Below, one piece after another: positions 9,647 through 20,207 of a stretch of DNA of 64,000 nucleotides. The translations under genes and the position numbers were made by a program. How positions within the stretch are numbered: the first letter of the stretch is position 1; each line of letters starts with the position of its first letter. The notes under the pieces are model-generated. The model was given only the letters and a program-made list of their open reading frames with translations, did no database searches and had not been told where the DNA came from. Origin of the DNA: Comamonas sp. 26 (GTDB lineage Bacteria; Pseudomonadota; Gammaproteobacteria; Burkholderiales; Burkholderiaceae_C); assembly GCF_002754475.1 (NCBI RefSeq), contig NZ_PEFL01000003.1:186001-250000 (forward strand), written 5' to 3'.

Positions 9647-12457
9647 ATGCAGTCCTCAGAGCAAACCATGGCAGAAAACGCCCTCAATGTTTCTTCCCCG
9701 GCTCAGTACTCGCGCTTTGTCCAGCGCCTTCACCGCCGTTACGAAAACTGGTTTGACGCCTTGCCCCCCGGCACACCTGTTCGCCCTCTGATGGAGCAGG
9801 CCCTGGCCACGCTGCAATCGCGGGGCCTGGATCTGCCGGCGGCTCTGCGCGTGCTGCGCCAGCTGGTGATGGATCGCATCATTGCTCTGGACTGTGAACA
9901 AAATGCTCCTCTTTCTGTAGTAACCCGCGCTGTCACTGAGCTGGCTGAGCTGGCTTTAGACCGTGCATGCACTCAGGTGCGCGCAGAACTCGACGCACGC
10001 CACGGCGCACCGCAAGGCCCCGCAGGCCAGCCCGTACAGTTCTGGGTAATTGGCATGGGCAAGCTGGGCGCGCGCGAGCTCAATGTCTCCAGCGACATCG
10101 ACCTGATCTACGTCTACGAGCATGACGGCGAAACCGCCGGTCAGCCCGATGGCCGGGGCGTGCTCTCCAACCACGAATACTTTGGCCGTGCCGTTAAAGG
10201 CATCTACGGCCTGATCGGCGACACCACCGAGCACGGCTTTGTCTTTCGTGTCGACCTAGCCCTGCGGCCCAATGGCAACTCGGGCGCACCTGCGGTTTCT
10301 CTGGCATCGCTGGAGGAATATCTGCAGATTCACGGGCGCGAATGGGAGCGCTTTGCCTGGCTCAAAAGCCGCATCGTCGCGCCGCTGGCCGATGTTCAGA
10401 CGCCCAATGTGCAAGCCCTGCGCAGCGTGGTTCTGCCCTTTGTGTTCCGCCGCTACCTCGACTACGCGGTGTTTGATTCGCTGCGCATTCTGCATCGCCA
10501 GATTCGCGACCATGCCGCCAAGCGCAGCGCCGGTCACCCAGAGCGCGCCAATGACGTGAAACTGTCACGCGGCGGTATCCGCGAAATCGAGTTCATCGTG
10601 CAACTGCTGCAGGTGGTGCGCGGTGGCCAGTTCCCTGAACTGCGTTGCCGCCCCACACTCGAAGCGCTGGAGCGACTAGACCGCGCCAACCTGATGAGCA
10701 GCGAAATCGCTGATGCTCTGGCCCGTGCCTACATCTTTTTGCGCCAGGTAGAGCACCGCATTCAATACCTGGACGACCAGCAGACCCATGTGCTGCCCAC
10801 GCGTGACGATGATCTGCTGTGGATTGCCCGCACTCTGGGCTTTACCGATGTCCGGGGCTTTTTGCACCAGCTCGACGAGCACCGCGAACTGGTGGCCCAG
10901 GAGTTCGATACCCTGCTCGGCGGCGATTCCCAGCAATGCAGCAAAGGCAGCTGCGGCAGCGCCAAGACAGCTGCCAGCGGCAACACGCCCAGAGACATTG
11001 AAGACCTGATTGAAGCCCTGCCCCCGGTGCTGGCTGGCCAGGTGGCGGACTGGCGCAATAACGCTCGCATCAACGGCCTGCGCGATGAAACCCGCGCCCG
11101 CCTGTTCCGGCTGGTAGAGCGCACCGCGCAATGGCTGGAAAGTGGTCAGGCCAGCGTAGAAGCTGCCAAGCGTTTCATGCAATGGCTGGAGCCCTTGCTG
11201 CGCCGTGAAAGTTATTTGGCTTTATTGCTGGAGCGCCCGGCAGTGCACGAAAGATTGCTACACCTTTTGGGTGCAGCACGCTGGCCTGCACGCTACCTCC
11301 AGCAACACCCCGGCGTGATTGATGAACTGGCCAGCGACGCCATTCTGAAAGAGCGCTTTGTGGCAGCCGACTTCGAACGCGAGCTCAGCATGCGCCTGGC
11401 CGCGCTGCAGTCCACGGGCGAAGATGATGACGAAACCCTGCTCAACTTGCTGCGCCGCGCCCACCATGCGGAAGTCTTTCGCACTCTGGCACGCGATATC
11501 GAAGGCCGCATCACCGTAGAACAGGTCGCTGACGATATGAGCGCCCTGGCCGACAGCGTGCTGCGCATCACCGCCCAGTGGTGCTGGGCACGCCTTAAGA
11601 ACCGTCACCGCGATACGCCACGTTTTGGCATCGTCGGCTACGGCAAGCTGGGCGGCAAAGAGCTGGGCTACGGCAGTGATCTGGACATCGTCTTTGTGTT
11701 TGATGACGACGATGATCGCGCGCCCGAGGTCTATGCGGCCTATGTGCGCAAGCTCATCAACTGGCTGACCGTCAAAACCGGCGAAGGCGACCTGTTCGAG
11801 ATTGACACCGCCCTGCGCCCCAACGGCAACTCGGGCCTGCTGGTGAGCAGCTTCGAGTCCTATGCCAACTACCAGCAGCAGCGCGGCAGCAACACCGCCT
11901 GGACCTGGGAGCACCAGGCCATGACCCGCGCCCGCTTTGTGCTGGGCAGCCGAGATTTCCCCTCGCCCGCAGGCGAGCCCGTTACCGATCTGCACCTGCA
12001 CCAGCGCTTTGACGCTGTGCGCGAGGCCGTCATCACCGCCCCGCGCGACCCGGTCGCCCTGCGCGGTGAAATTGAAACCATGCGCGAACGCGTGCGCAGC
12101 GCCCATTCGGTACGCGGCGGCCTGTTTGATGTGAAGCACAGCCCCGGCGGTATGGTGGATGCGGAATTTGCCGTGCAGTACCTGGTGCTGTCACAGTCTG
12201 GCTCTCACCCAGAGCTGATTGCCAACGTCGGAAACATCGCCCTGCTGCAACGCGCCGAAGATGCGGGCCTGCTGCCCAAAACCGTGGGTTATGAAGCCGC
12301 CAAGGCCTACCGAGAGCTACGTCGTCTGCAGCACGTAGCCCGGCTCGACGAGCGATCCGGCCAGCTGGAGCCAGAGCTGGCCAAAACCCAGCGCGAAGCG
12401 GTACTCAAGCTCTGGAATACCGTCTTTCGCGGTGAGGCCGCCACGCAGCCCACGTAG
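9647..12457 (+). CDS. glnE: bifunctional glutamine synthetase adenylyltransferase/deadenylase
   Basis: 936 aa (929 if the second ATG at 9668 is used; neither has a clear ribosome site). Two nucleotidyltransferase domains are evident, each with its GxGKLG...SD(I/L)D motif: GMGKLGARELNVSSDIDLIY in the N-terminal half (deadenylylation) and GYGKLGGKELGYGSDLDIVF in the C-terminal half (adenylylation). GlnE adds or removes AMP on glutamine synthetase according to nitrogen status, together with PII protein. The length fits the family. It is transcribed alone, divergently from the yhdP operon. Confidence 0.97.
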   Translation: MQSSEQTMAENALNVSSPAQYSRFVQRLHRRYENWFDALPPGTPVRPLMEQALATLQSRGLDLPAALRVLRQLVMDRIIALDCEQNAPLSVVTRAVTELAELALDRACTQVRAELDARHGAPQGPAGQPVQFWVIGMGKLGARELNVSSDIDLIYVYEHDGETAGQPDGRGVLSNHEYFGRAVKGIYGLIGDTTEHGFVFRVDLALRPNGNSGAPAVSLASLEEYLQIHGREWERFAWLKSRIVAPLADVQTPNVQALRSVVLPFVFRRYLDYAVFDSLRILHRQIRDHAAKRSAGHPERANDVKLSRGGIREIEFIVQLLQVVRGGQFPELRCRPTLEALERLDRANLMSSEIADALARAYIFLRQVEHRIQYLDDQQTHVLPTRDDDLLWIARTLGFTDVRGFLHQLDEHRELVAQEFDTLLGGDSQQCSKGSCGSAKTAASGNTPRDIEDLIEALPPVLAGQVADWRNNARINGLRDETRARLFRLVERTAQWLESGQASVEAAKRFMQWLEPLLRRESYLALLLERPAVHERLLHLLGAARWPARYLQQHPGVIDELASDAILKERFVAADFERELSMRLAALQSTGEDDDETLLNLLRRAHHAEVFRTLARDIEGRITVEQVADDMSALADSVLRITAQWCWARLKNRHRDTPRFGIVGYGKLGGKELGYGSDLDIVFVFDDDDDRAPEVYAAYVRKLINWLTVKTGEGDLFEIDTALRPNGNSGLLVSSFESYANYQQQRGSNTAWTWEHQAMTRARFVLGSRDFPSPAGEPVTDLHLHQRFDAVREAVITAPRDPVALRGEIETMRERVRSAHSVRGGLFDVKHSPGGMVDAEFAVQYLVLSQSGSHPELIANVGNIALLQRAEDAGLLPKTVGYEAAKAYRELRRLQHVARLDERSGQLEPELAKTQREAVLKLWNTVFRGEAATQPT

Positions 12458-12798
12458 AAAAGCAAGGAGACTGGAGGGGTGTGAGTGCTTTTTTTCAGCG
12501 TGCTGGCAGACTTCGTCAAAAAAAACCTACAGCCAGCGTCAAACTGTTACAAAAATGAAACCCACCGGGGCTGGAACTTCTGCAACAGTGTCTCATCTGA
12601 TAGACAAGTGCAATGAAGTTAAAAGGTCTGCATCCACCCATTTCCAGTTGCGAAGCCCTTGGGTCTGCCCATTGAGAATCCCCGGAGCGCTTCTCCTCCC
12701 TCCCTCTCTTAATTCGTTTCGGGATGCTTCGCAGCTTTTTTATTCCGCAGCAAAAAGGCCACTGACAAGTGGCCTTTTTCTTTGGCTGCGCTCAATGC
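12458..12798. other. intergenic region after glnE
   Basis: 341 bp without a convincing gene. It holds T-rich runs near 12488 and 12735 and, at its right end, the terminator of the minus-strand glutathione S-transferase gene. Two plus-strand frames that cross it have no protein character. Confidence 0.5.
12752..12779 (-). terminator. rho-independent terminator of the GST gene
   Basis: AAAAAGGCCACT-GACA-AGTGGCCTTTTT forms a near perfect stem with a 4-nt loop and an oligo-U tail on either strand. It begins 20 bp after the GST stop codon. Confidence 0.88.
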
Positions 12799-13416
12799 TC
12801 AATGGGGAACGGTATTCACAAAACTGGGCCGCGCCGCCAGCTTGGTCAGCAAGGTGTTCAGATTCGGGTGATCAGTGCGCCAGTCCAGCTCGGGGAAGCG
12901 GAAATCCAGCCAGGCCAAAGCACAGCAGACGCTGATGTCGGCCAGCGTCAAATGCGTGCCGCCGCAGCAAAACGGCTTCTCACCCAAGCCCTGAGACATC
13001 ACCTTGAGCGCCGCCTTGACCTTGTCCATCTGGCGGTCCATCCAGGCTTGGCTGCGCTGCTCCTCGGTGCGACCGGGCCAGGTCGCCTCCAGCCGCATCA
13101 AAATGGCGGCATCCAGCATGCCGTCGGCCAGCGCTTCCCAGGTTTTAACCTCGGCGCGCTCACGGCCCGAGCCCGGAATCAGCTTGCCCACGGGCGAGAG
13201 AGTGTCCAGATATTCGACGATGACGCGCGAGTCGAACATGGCCTCCGTGCCCTCCATCACGAGACGCGGCACCTTGCCCAGCGGGTTGCCAGTGCCGGGC
13301 GAGAGTTCCACTTCCCAGGGGTTCTCTTCGACAAATTGATAGTCGAGCTTCTTTTCGGCCAGCACAACGCGAGCTTTGCGCACATAGGGGCTGGTAGTGG
13401 AGCCGATCAGTTTCAT
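12799..13416 (-). CDS. glutathione S-transferase family protein
   Basis: 205 aa from the ATG at 13416 (MKLIGSTTSPYVRKARVVL); the frame extends to 13548, but the added part does not look like protein. The thioredoxin-like N-domain has the SPYVRK active-site helix start, the cis-proline segment GKVPRLVM and the glutathione-binding segment MFDSRVIVEYLD. The alpha-helical C-domain follows. Likely a cytosolic GST of the beta-proteobacterial GstA/YibF type. No operon partners; purB is divergent. Confidence 0.92.
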   Translation of the reverse strand: MKLIGSTTSPYVRKARVVLAEKKLDYQFVEENPWEVELSPGTGNPLGKVPRLVMEGTEAMFDSRVIVEYLDTLSPVGKLIPGSGRERAEVKTWEALADGMLDAAILMRLEATWPGRTEEQRSQAWMDRQMDKVKAALKVMSQGLGEKPFCCGGTHLTLADISVCCALAWLDFRFPELDWRTDHPNLNTLLTKLAARPSFVNTVPH

Positions 13417-13466
13417 AGCAGCTATTCCATCGCACATAAGGTTCCGGCCGCCGGGCCGGGTGATGA

Positions 13467-14975
<1,509 letters not shown>

Positions 14976-14980
14976 GTCGT

Positions 14981-15012
14981 AAAAAAGATAGCTGCTAGCG
15001 CTTGATAAAAAA
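14981..15012. repeat. dispersed Comamonadaceae-type repeat, intergenic copy
   Basis: AAAAAAGATAGCTGCTAGCG followed by CTTGATAAAAAA is the intergenic form of a repeat I recognise from many Comamonadaceae genomes. Diverged copies are embedded in two coding regions of this window (7398-7425 and 19950-19980). Confidence 0.5.
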
Positions 15013-15028
15013 GCACTTCAGCATCAAA

Positions 15029-15074
15029 GAGCTGCCAAAGCCAAGATTAACTGGCGCTGGCAGCTCTTGTTTTT
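15029..15074 (+). terminator. rho-independent terminator of purB
   Basis: GAGCTGCCA (15029-15037) pairs with TGGCAGCTC (15058-15066), followed by TTGTTTTT. The loop between contains a further short GCCA/TGGC pairing. Confidence 0.82.
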
Positions 15075-15118
15075 GATAGTTTAAAAAGGACTGCCTGCGG
15101 GCAGCACTGCTCACCGCC

Positions 15119-15679
15119 ATGGCCATCAAGTCCACCATTTTCAAAGTCAATCTGTCGATTGCCGACATTGACCACGGCTACTACGCCGACCACAACATGA
15201 CGCTGGCCCGCCACCCCAGCGAGACCGACGACCGCATGATGGTCCGCCTGGTCGCCCTGGCGCTCAACGCCTGGAAGCTGCAAGACCTGTGCAACGGCGA
15301 CGGCACGCTGGGCTTTGGCATTGGCCTGTCCGACCCGGATGATCCCGATGTGCACATCACCGATTACACCGGCCAAAAGCGTCTGTGGATCGAAGTCGGC
15401 CAGCCCGACGAAAAGCCCATCACCAAGGCCTGCAACAAGTCCGACCACATGCTGGTCTACCCGTTTAACCACGCCGCCCACATCTGGTGGAAAGGCCTGG
15501 AAGGCAAGCTGGCGCGCCAGAGCAAGCTCGAAATTCACTACATCGACTCCGAAATCGCCCAGCAACTGGGCTCTCTGGCCGAGCGCAGCATGCAGCTGCA
15601 AGCCACGATTCAGGAAGGCCAGCTGACCCTGTCCAGCAATCTGGGCATGGTGTTTGTCGAGCCTGTTCGCTGGAAGTAA
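15119..15679 (+). CDS. yaeQ: YaeQ family protein
   Basis: 186 aa, the usual length for YaeQ. The start MAIKSTIFKVNLSIADIDHGYY is typical, and the core E-x-K-like nuclease fold residues appear in LWIEVGQPDEKPITKA. YaeQ has a PD-(D/E)XK-like fold; its role is not settled. It is single and converges with the next gene, with only 10 bp between the stops. Confidence 0.93.
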   Translation: MAIKSTIFKVNLSIADIDHGYYADHNMTLARHPSETDDRMMVRLVALALNAWKLQDLCNGDGTLGFGIGLSDPDDPDVHITDYTGQKRLWIEVGQPDEKPITKACNKSDHMLVYPFNHAAHIWWKGLEGKLARQSKLEIHYIDSEIAQQLGSLAERSMQLQATIQEGQLTLSSNLGMVFVEPVRWK

Positions 15680-15689
15680 ACGCCTCGGC

Positions 15690-16112
15690 CTAAAAGCTTT
15701 GACCGCGTCGCTCTGCGGCGCGCTCGGCGTAGCGGTTAAAACGCCAGGAATCACCCTCGATCGTGATGCGCCTCCACACGGCACGCTTGTCTGCAGGCTC
15801 CATCGCCGTCCACAGCTGCACCTCATCAAAGCTGCGGCCGCAGCCCTTGCATTTTTCATCGCCCTGACTGGTGGAGCAGATGGCAATACAAGGCGTATCG
15901 GGCATGGCGTCAAACCAGACCAGCCAGGCCGCCATGGCATAGGTCGGAAAGCCTTCCACCGCCACCTCATGCTCGCGTGCATGAATCATCAGCGCATACA
16001 CCTCGGCCAGCGCACGCACCTCGGGTGCCAGCAGCACGCCATCGGGTGATGGGGCGCGACCTCGCCAGTAGTTGATGGCAGCTTCGATGTCGGTGATGTG
16101 AATGGCGGTCAT
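15690..16112 (-). CDS. DUF3717 + DUF1289 fusion, probable Fe-S or zinc protein
   Basis: 140 aa. The N-terminal half (ITDIEAAINYWRGRAP...EVRALAEVYALMI) matches DUF3717. The second half is a DUF1289 domain with four cysteines in the pattern PC-IAIC-(8)-C-KGC-GRSFDEV, which probably binds a metal or Fe-S cluster. Such fusions are typical of Burkholderiales. Function unknown. The bases between this gene and the riboswitch at 16309 show no clear feature. Confidence 0.88.
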   Translation of the reverse strand: MTAIHITDIEAAINYWRGRAPSPDGVLLAPEVRALAEVYALMIHAREHEVAVEGFPTYAMAAWLVWFDAMPDTPCIAICSTSQGDEKCKGCGRSFDEVQLWTAMEPADKRAVWRRITIEGDSWRFNRYAERAAERRGQSF

Positions 16113-16308
16113 GAGGGGGAAAACGCTTGGACGCAGGAATCATAAGCCGCAGCCCCATGACTTGCCCCGGCAAGGTTGCTCCTGTTGCGATAGCAAGTAA
16201 ATGGCCCGTAGCAATGGCTGCGAAAGCCATTCAATTTATAAAACCTGTGAACTACCTGGGTTTTGAGGCTTGCCTTCACCTGCCCGCTGTGTTGAAATCC
16301 CATGCTTC

Positions 16309-16497
16309 GAAGGGGAGTAGCTCAGTCAGAACCGCAATAGGGTGCTGGCAGCGAACTGGTCGTCAATACGAAGCTTCACGCTTCCGGCCATTCGGATTGC
16401 AGTCATGCTGCAGTTGAGCAAGACCTTTGATGGACCCGTGACGGTCGATCAAAGTGACTCCCCGAGCCAGGTTTTTCCTCGCCCGGATAGCTCCTTG
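16309..16497 (+). promoter_or_regulatory. yybP-ykoY manganese riboswitch upstream of terC
   Basis: The leader begins AAGGGGAGTAGCTC, the hallmark 5' side of this riboswitch, and contains the conserved AGCAAGACCTTTGAT with its partner ATCAAAG. It ends with CGCCCGGATAGCTCC, which closes the first helix (GGAG with CTCC). The downstream gene encodes a TerC-family protein, the usual partner (alx/ykoY). Mn(II) binding turns expression on by exposing the ribosome site or preventing termination. A perfect hairpin GTGGGGTG-TT-CACCCCAC at 16534-16551, before the ribosome site, could be the expression platform. Confidence 0.85.
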
Positions 16498-16589
16498 ACT
16501 TACGTCGCAACGGTCAATTGGCAGCGGTGGCAAGTGGGGTGTTCACCCCACGCTAGCTCCGATACATTGGACAACGAGGAAAACAACAC

Positions 16590-17344
16590 ATGGACTTGGA
16601 CTTTCTAACCCACACGCCCTTCTGGATCGCGCTGGGCCAGATCATCATCATCGACATCTTGCTGGGCGGCGATAACGCAGTCGTTATCGCTCTGGCCTGC
16701 CGCAAGCTACCCCCGAGCAACGCCGCAAGGGCATCATCTACGGTACCGCAGGTGCCATCGTGCTGCGAATCATCCTGATCGCCTTTGCCATGGTGCTCCT
16801 GGCCCTGCCGTTCTTGAAGGTTGTGGGCGCCATCCTGCTGATCTGGATCGGTATCAAGCTGATTGCTCCTGATGACGAAGGTCACGACAACATTGAAGGC
16901 AGCGACCGTCTGTTTGCAGCCATCAAGACCATCATCGTTGCCGACCTGGTCATGTCAGTTGACAACGTGATCGCCATTGCTGGCGCCGCACAAAGCTCGG
17001 GCGAACACCAGATGCTGCTGATCGTGCTGGGTCTGCTGATCTCGGTGCCCATCATCGTCTGGGGCTCGCAGCTGGTTATCAAGCTGATGGAGCGCTTCCC
17101 CATGATCATCGTGGCCGGCGGCATGCTGCTGGGCTGGATTGCAGGCGGCATGTTCGTGACCGACCCCGTCTTCGTGAACACTGAAAAGTGGCTGTGGATG
17201 CCCAAGCTGGGCACGACCGATGCACAAGGTCTGGCTGAAATCTCCAAGACCCTGTACTGGTCCGCTCACATCGGTGGTGCACTGCTGGTGCTGGCTCTGG
17301 GCAAGTTCATTGCCAGCCGCCGCCCAGCACCTGCTGCTCACTAA
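16590..17344 (+). pseudogene. TerC-family membrane protein (Alx/YkoY type), broken by a -1 frameshift
   Basis: Two adjacent frames encode the two parts of one TerC protein. Frame 1 (16590-16778) gives MDLDFLTHTPFWIALGQIII...GGDNAVVIALACRKLPP, then garbage. The correct sequence continues in another frame from about 16715 (EQRRKGIIYGTAGAIVLRII...) to the stop at 17344. The break falls at a run of five C at 16710-16714, where six would keep the frame. Both metal-site aspartate motifs (GGDNAVV and SVDNVIA) survive, one on each side. TerC proteins of this class export manganese or protect membrane proteins during export. A recent mutation, a switchable tract or a sequencing error are all possible. 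Confidence 0.88.
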
Positions 17345-17363
17345 TTCAGTAAACGCCTGAAAA

Positions 17364-17443
17364 ATTCGTGAAGCTCTGCGGAACTGTCTGCATCTTCACG
17401 AATCACAAACTCATCAAGTCGGCATATCTCTGCAGATATGCCG
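17364..17443 (+). terminator. two successive hairpins after terC
   Basis: ATTCGTGAAG (17364-17373) pairs with CTTCACGAAT (17394-17403). Then CGGCATATC (17420-17428) pairs with GATATGCCG (17435-17443) over a 6-nt loop. Neither has a U tract, so they may be weak terminators, RNA stabilisers or, for the second, an operator of the next gene. Confidence 0.4.
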
Positions 17444-17477
17444 CATCCTTCAACCTTCGTTCCAGTTAGGACGCACT

Positions 17478-17951
17478 TTGAACCCCATCATTGTTTACGT
17501 GGATGACGCCACATACGCCCAGCCAATGCTCGAGGCACTGGCGGGGTCTAGCCAGGCGGCTTCCTCCCACTGGTTGCTGGTGGCCTGTGCTCCGCGCATG
17601 ACCCATCGAGTGAGCAAGTGGGTCAGCCACCGCGCCCGCGAAAACTGGCGTGGCAAATGGGCAGACAAGCTGTTTACAGCCCTGATGCCTGTGATGGCGA
17701 CTGCCGGTGGCAAAGTCACTCCTGTGCTGGCCAAAGGCCCGCTGACTGAGCTGGTTGCCGAGCTGCAACAGGAACACGGCGCCGCACAAATCATCGATGC
17801 ACGCCGCCCCAAGCAAGATGTGATGCAAGCCGCTCCAGTCAAGCAAGGCGCACAAACTGCTGCCACAGGTAACCGCTGGAATCTGCCTGGCACCATGGCA
17901 GCTATTGCCGCCATGATGGGCTTTGTCATCGACGATTCGCTCTCGATTTAA
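17478..17951 (+). CDS. conserved hypothetical protein, 157 aa
   Basis: The start is a TTG at 17478 with AGGA about 7 nt upstream. The N-terminus MNPIIVYVDDATYAQPMLEAL looks like the first beta-alpha unit of a Rossmann or UspA-like fold. A basic middle (WVSHRARENWRGKWADKLF) and a C-terminal hydrophobic segment (MAAIAAMMGFVI) follow. I do not recognise the family. A terminator follows 23 bp after the stop, so it is a single-gene unit. Confidence 0.7.
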   Translation: MNPIIVYVDDATYAQPMLEALAGSSQAASSHWLLVACAPRMTHRVSKWVSHRARENWRGKWADKLFTALMPVMATAGGKVTPVLAKGPLTELVAELQQEHGAAQIIDARRPKQDVMQAAPVKQGAQTAATGNRWNLPGTMAAIAAMMGFVIDDSLSI

Positions 17952-17973
17952 GAGCTTCAACTGCTCTATATAT

Positions 17974-18009
17974 AAGCCTTGCGCGGCAAAAGCCTCGCAA
18001 GGCTTTTTT
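17974..18009 (+). terminator. rho-independent terminator
   Basis: AAGCCTTGCG (17974-17983) pairs with CGCAAGGCTT (17996-18005) and runs into a stretch of T ending at 18009. It closes the transcript of the 157-aa gene. Confidence 0.88.
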
Positions 18010-18067
18010 CATGCCGTTTCAAGACATGCGCAGGCCGCTGAAACAGCCTGCTGCTATGCTGGTCAGC

Positions 18068-18418
18068 ATGAAAATCCTCGTCAAATGGCTTCTTTGTGCG
18101 GCAGCGCTGCTCGGGCTCACCTATGTCTACAGTGGCGTGCAGGTACAGAGCTTTGGCTCAGCCATGATTGCTGCGCTGGTCATCGGCCTGCTCAACACCA
18201 TCATTCGCCCCATTCTGGTCATCCTGACCCTGCCCGTGACCATCATCACCGTGGGCCTGTTCCTGCTAGTGGTCAACGGCCTGATGTTCTGGATGGCCTC
18301 AGGCATGCTGGGCGGCTTTCATGTCACCAGCTTCTGGGCGGCAATGCTGGGCGCGCTGATCTACTCGGGGCTGGGCCTACTTATTGATCGCCTTGTCGCT
18401 CAGCTGTTCTCTGAGTAA
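18068..18418 (+). CDS. phage holin family 4-like membrane protein (PF04020 type)
   Basis: 116 aa from the ATG at 18068 (MKILVKWLLCAAALLGLTYV). Four hydrophobic segments alternate with short loops, and the NTIIRPILVILTLPVTIITVGLF core is typical of the small membrane family named after phage holins. It is common as a lone chromosomal gene, and lysis activity is doubtful. Its last 42 bases overlap the end of the convergent protease gene. Confidence 0.83.
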   Translation: MKILVKWLLCAAALLGLTYVYSGVQVQSFGSAMIAALVIGLLNTIIRPILVILTLPVTIITVGLFLLVVNGLMFWMASGMLGGFHVTSFWAAMLGALIYSGLGLLIDRLVAQLFSE

Positions 18419-20020
18419 TTCACTCACGGCACGCAGACGTGTGTCGATGATGGACGCTTCAAAGTAATCGACCCTGGCCCCGGCCTTGCGGGCCAAGTCC
18501 TGCGCGGCCTTGAAGCGGTCCACCGCTGCCGCATAGTCATAATGCGCCACCTGCGCCTCGGCCTCGGCGCGCAGCGCACGCAGCTCCTGCCCCTGACTGC
18601 GCCACACGCGGGCCAGCATCTGCCATGCCCCGCCATCACGCGGATGATCTGTCACCCAGGTCTGCAGCGGGCTGGCAATCGGGCCTGCCTGATTGAGCTT
18701 GAGGAGAATATCCGCCTTGAGCAGCAGCTCAGGCCTGCGCGGGGCCACACTCTCGACCACATCAATGGTTGCCAGACTCGGCCCCGACAGATTGCCACTG
18801 GCCGTAACTTTGGGTGCGGCTTGAGGTGCTTTGCTGGACTGCAAAGGCAAGGCGGCCAACGCAGCCTGCGCATTGTCAGCCTTGAACTCCAGCTCGGCAT
18901 CCAGCCACTTGGCCTGAATATTCGCCTGCGCATTGCCAGCGGTGGCAGTCAGCAGGCGCTGCACCATCTCACGGGCAATGACCCAGTCGCGCAGATACAG
19001 GGCGCTGAGCGTGGCGGCATACAGCTGCGCGACCTGCTCGGACTGCGGCAATCCCGCAAAGCTGCCAGAGCGCGGCAAAGTGGCCCACTGCCGGCGTACC
19101 TCGGCTCCGGGATTAGAAATCACGCGCGCCCGTGCGGCCATCATCACGTGCTCCAGCGTGGGCGCGGGTTCAGCGGCCCGCTTGCCGGGTGGAATGCGTG
19201 CATCCATGTCAGCAATACGCTGCGTCGTCAGCGGGTGGCTGCGCAGATAAGGCCAGCTGCCGTTGTCATTGAGTCGGCTGGCCTGCTGCAGCTTGCCAAA
19301 CATGCTCACAAAACCCTGGGGCGCAAAGCCAGCGGGCGACATCAGGCTGTAGCCCATGCGGTCCGCCTCGCTTTCCATCGAGCGTGAGAAATTCAGCTGG
19401 TTTTGCATCATGGCGGCCGGTCCGCCCATCATGATGGCCATGGCCGCATCCGGGCTGCGCGTGGCCGCCAGAGCGCCCAGCAACATGGAAGCCAGCATCA
19501 GCGGCGTCTGCTTGCCCTGCTGCGCCATCATGCGGGCAATATGGCGCTGAGTGATGTGGCTGGTTTCATGCGCGATGACCGATGCCAGTTCATCCCCGCT
19601 ACTCACCACACCGATCAGGCCCAGATAAACGCCCATATAGCCACCGGGCAGCGCAAAGGCATTGACCTGCCTATCCTTGCCCAGGAGCAGCGTCCAGGCA
19701 AAGCGCTCCTCTAGCTCGGGGGACAGCTCGCCATTCTTGCGCGCCGCATCCTGCAAATGCAGCCAGATGCCCTCCACATACTCCTGCAGCACCGGGTCAT
19801 CCAGATAGTCTGGGTCGCGGTACAGCTCGCGGGCGATGGAATCACCCAGCCGGCGCTCATCACCCGTGGTCAGCGACGACGCGCCATCGCCCAACGTAGG
19901 CAAAGCTGCGGCATACGCGGGAGACATCAACAGAGAGACACTCTGAATCGCTATCAAAACAGAAGCTGTCAGCGCTTTTAAGATATGGGCTTTAGGCAAT
20001 TTTTGCATCAAAAGTGGCAT
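18377..20020 (-). CDS. BepA-like periplasmic M48 metalloprotease with TPR region
   Basis: 547 aa from the ATG at 20020; a second ATG at 20008 is possible. A signal peptide (ILKALTASVLIAIQ...PAYAAALP) sends it to the periplasm. The M48 zinc motif is VIAHETSHITQRH, with the downstream ligand glutamate in SMESEADRMG. The C-terminal half has helix-turn-helix repeats like the TPR part of BepA (YfgC), which monitors LptD and outer-membrane protein assembly. BepA is the best match by layout. The signal peptide is partly made from a dispersed genomic repeat. Confidence 0.9.
   Translation of the reverse strand: MPLLMQKLPKAHILKALTASVLIAIQSVSLLMSPAYAAALPTLGDGASSLTTGDERRLGDSIARELYRDPDYLDDPVLQEYVEGIWLHLQDAARKNGELSPELEERFAWTLLLGKDRQVNAFALPGGYMGVYLGLIGVVSSGDELASVIAHETSHITQRHIARMMAQQGKQTPLMLASMLLGALAATRSPDAAMAIMMGGPAAMMQNQLNFSRSMESEADRMGYSLMSPAGFAPQGFVSMFGKLQQASRLNDNGSWPYLRSHPLTTQRIADMDARIPPGKRAAEPAPTLEHVMMAARARVISNPGAEVRRQWATLPRSGSFAGLPQSEQVAQLYAATLSALYLRDWVIAREMVQRLLTATAGNAQANIQAKWLDAELEFKADNAQAALAALPLQSSKAPQAAPKVTASGNLSGPSLATIDVVESVAPRRPELLLKADILLKLNQAGPIASPLQTWVTDHPRDGGAWQMLARVWRSQGQELRALRAEAEAQVAHYDYAAAVDRFKAAQDLARKAGARVDYFEASIIDTRLRAVSELLREQLSDKAINK
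19950..19980 (-). repeat. dispersed Comamonadaceae-type repeat, copy in the signal-peptide region of the M48 gene
   Basis: On the minus strand it reads TAAAAGCGCTGACAGCTTCT then GTTTTGATAGC and encodes KALTASVLIA. It matches the copy in yhdP at GCGCT.ACAGCT..TGTTTT, with the same reading frame. Confidence 0.5.
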
Positions 20021-20207
20021 GGCAATCACGACATTGCCAGCATTCAGGATTCTGAGCTGCCAGCCGTTCAACACCCCACTATGATGCCCTGATTGATTCG
20101 CACCGCCGCATGACGGCCTGTTACAGCGGGGTAAAGCCCGCATGCCTTGGTGTGCACCCCAGATATTTGAGCTGCCCCTTGCAAGCAGCCCTTACAGGAA
20201 AGTCCAC

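Noticed and set aside
16311..16335. tRNA-like start GGGGAGTAGCTCAG
   Set aside because: No acceptor partner or T-arm; it is the 5' side of the yybP-ykoY riboswitch, which explains the same bases.
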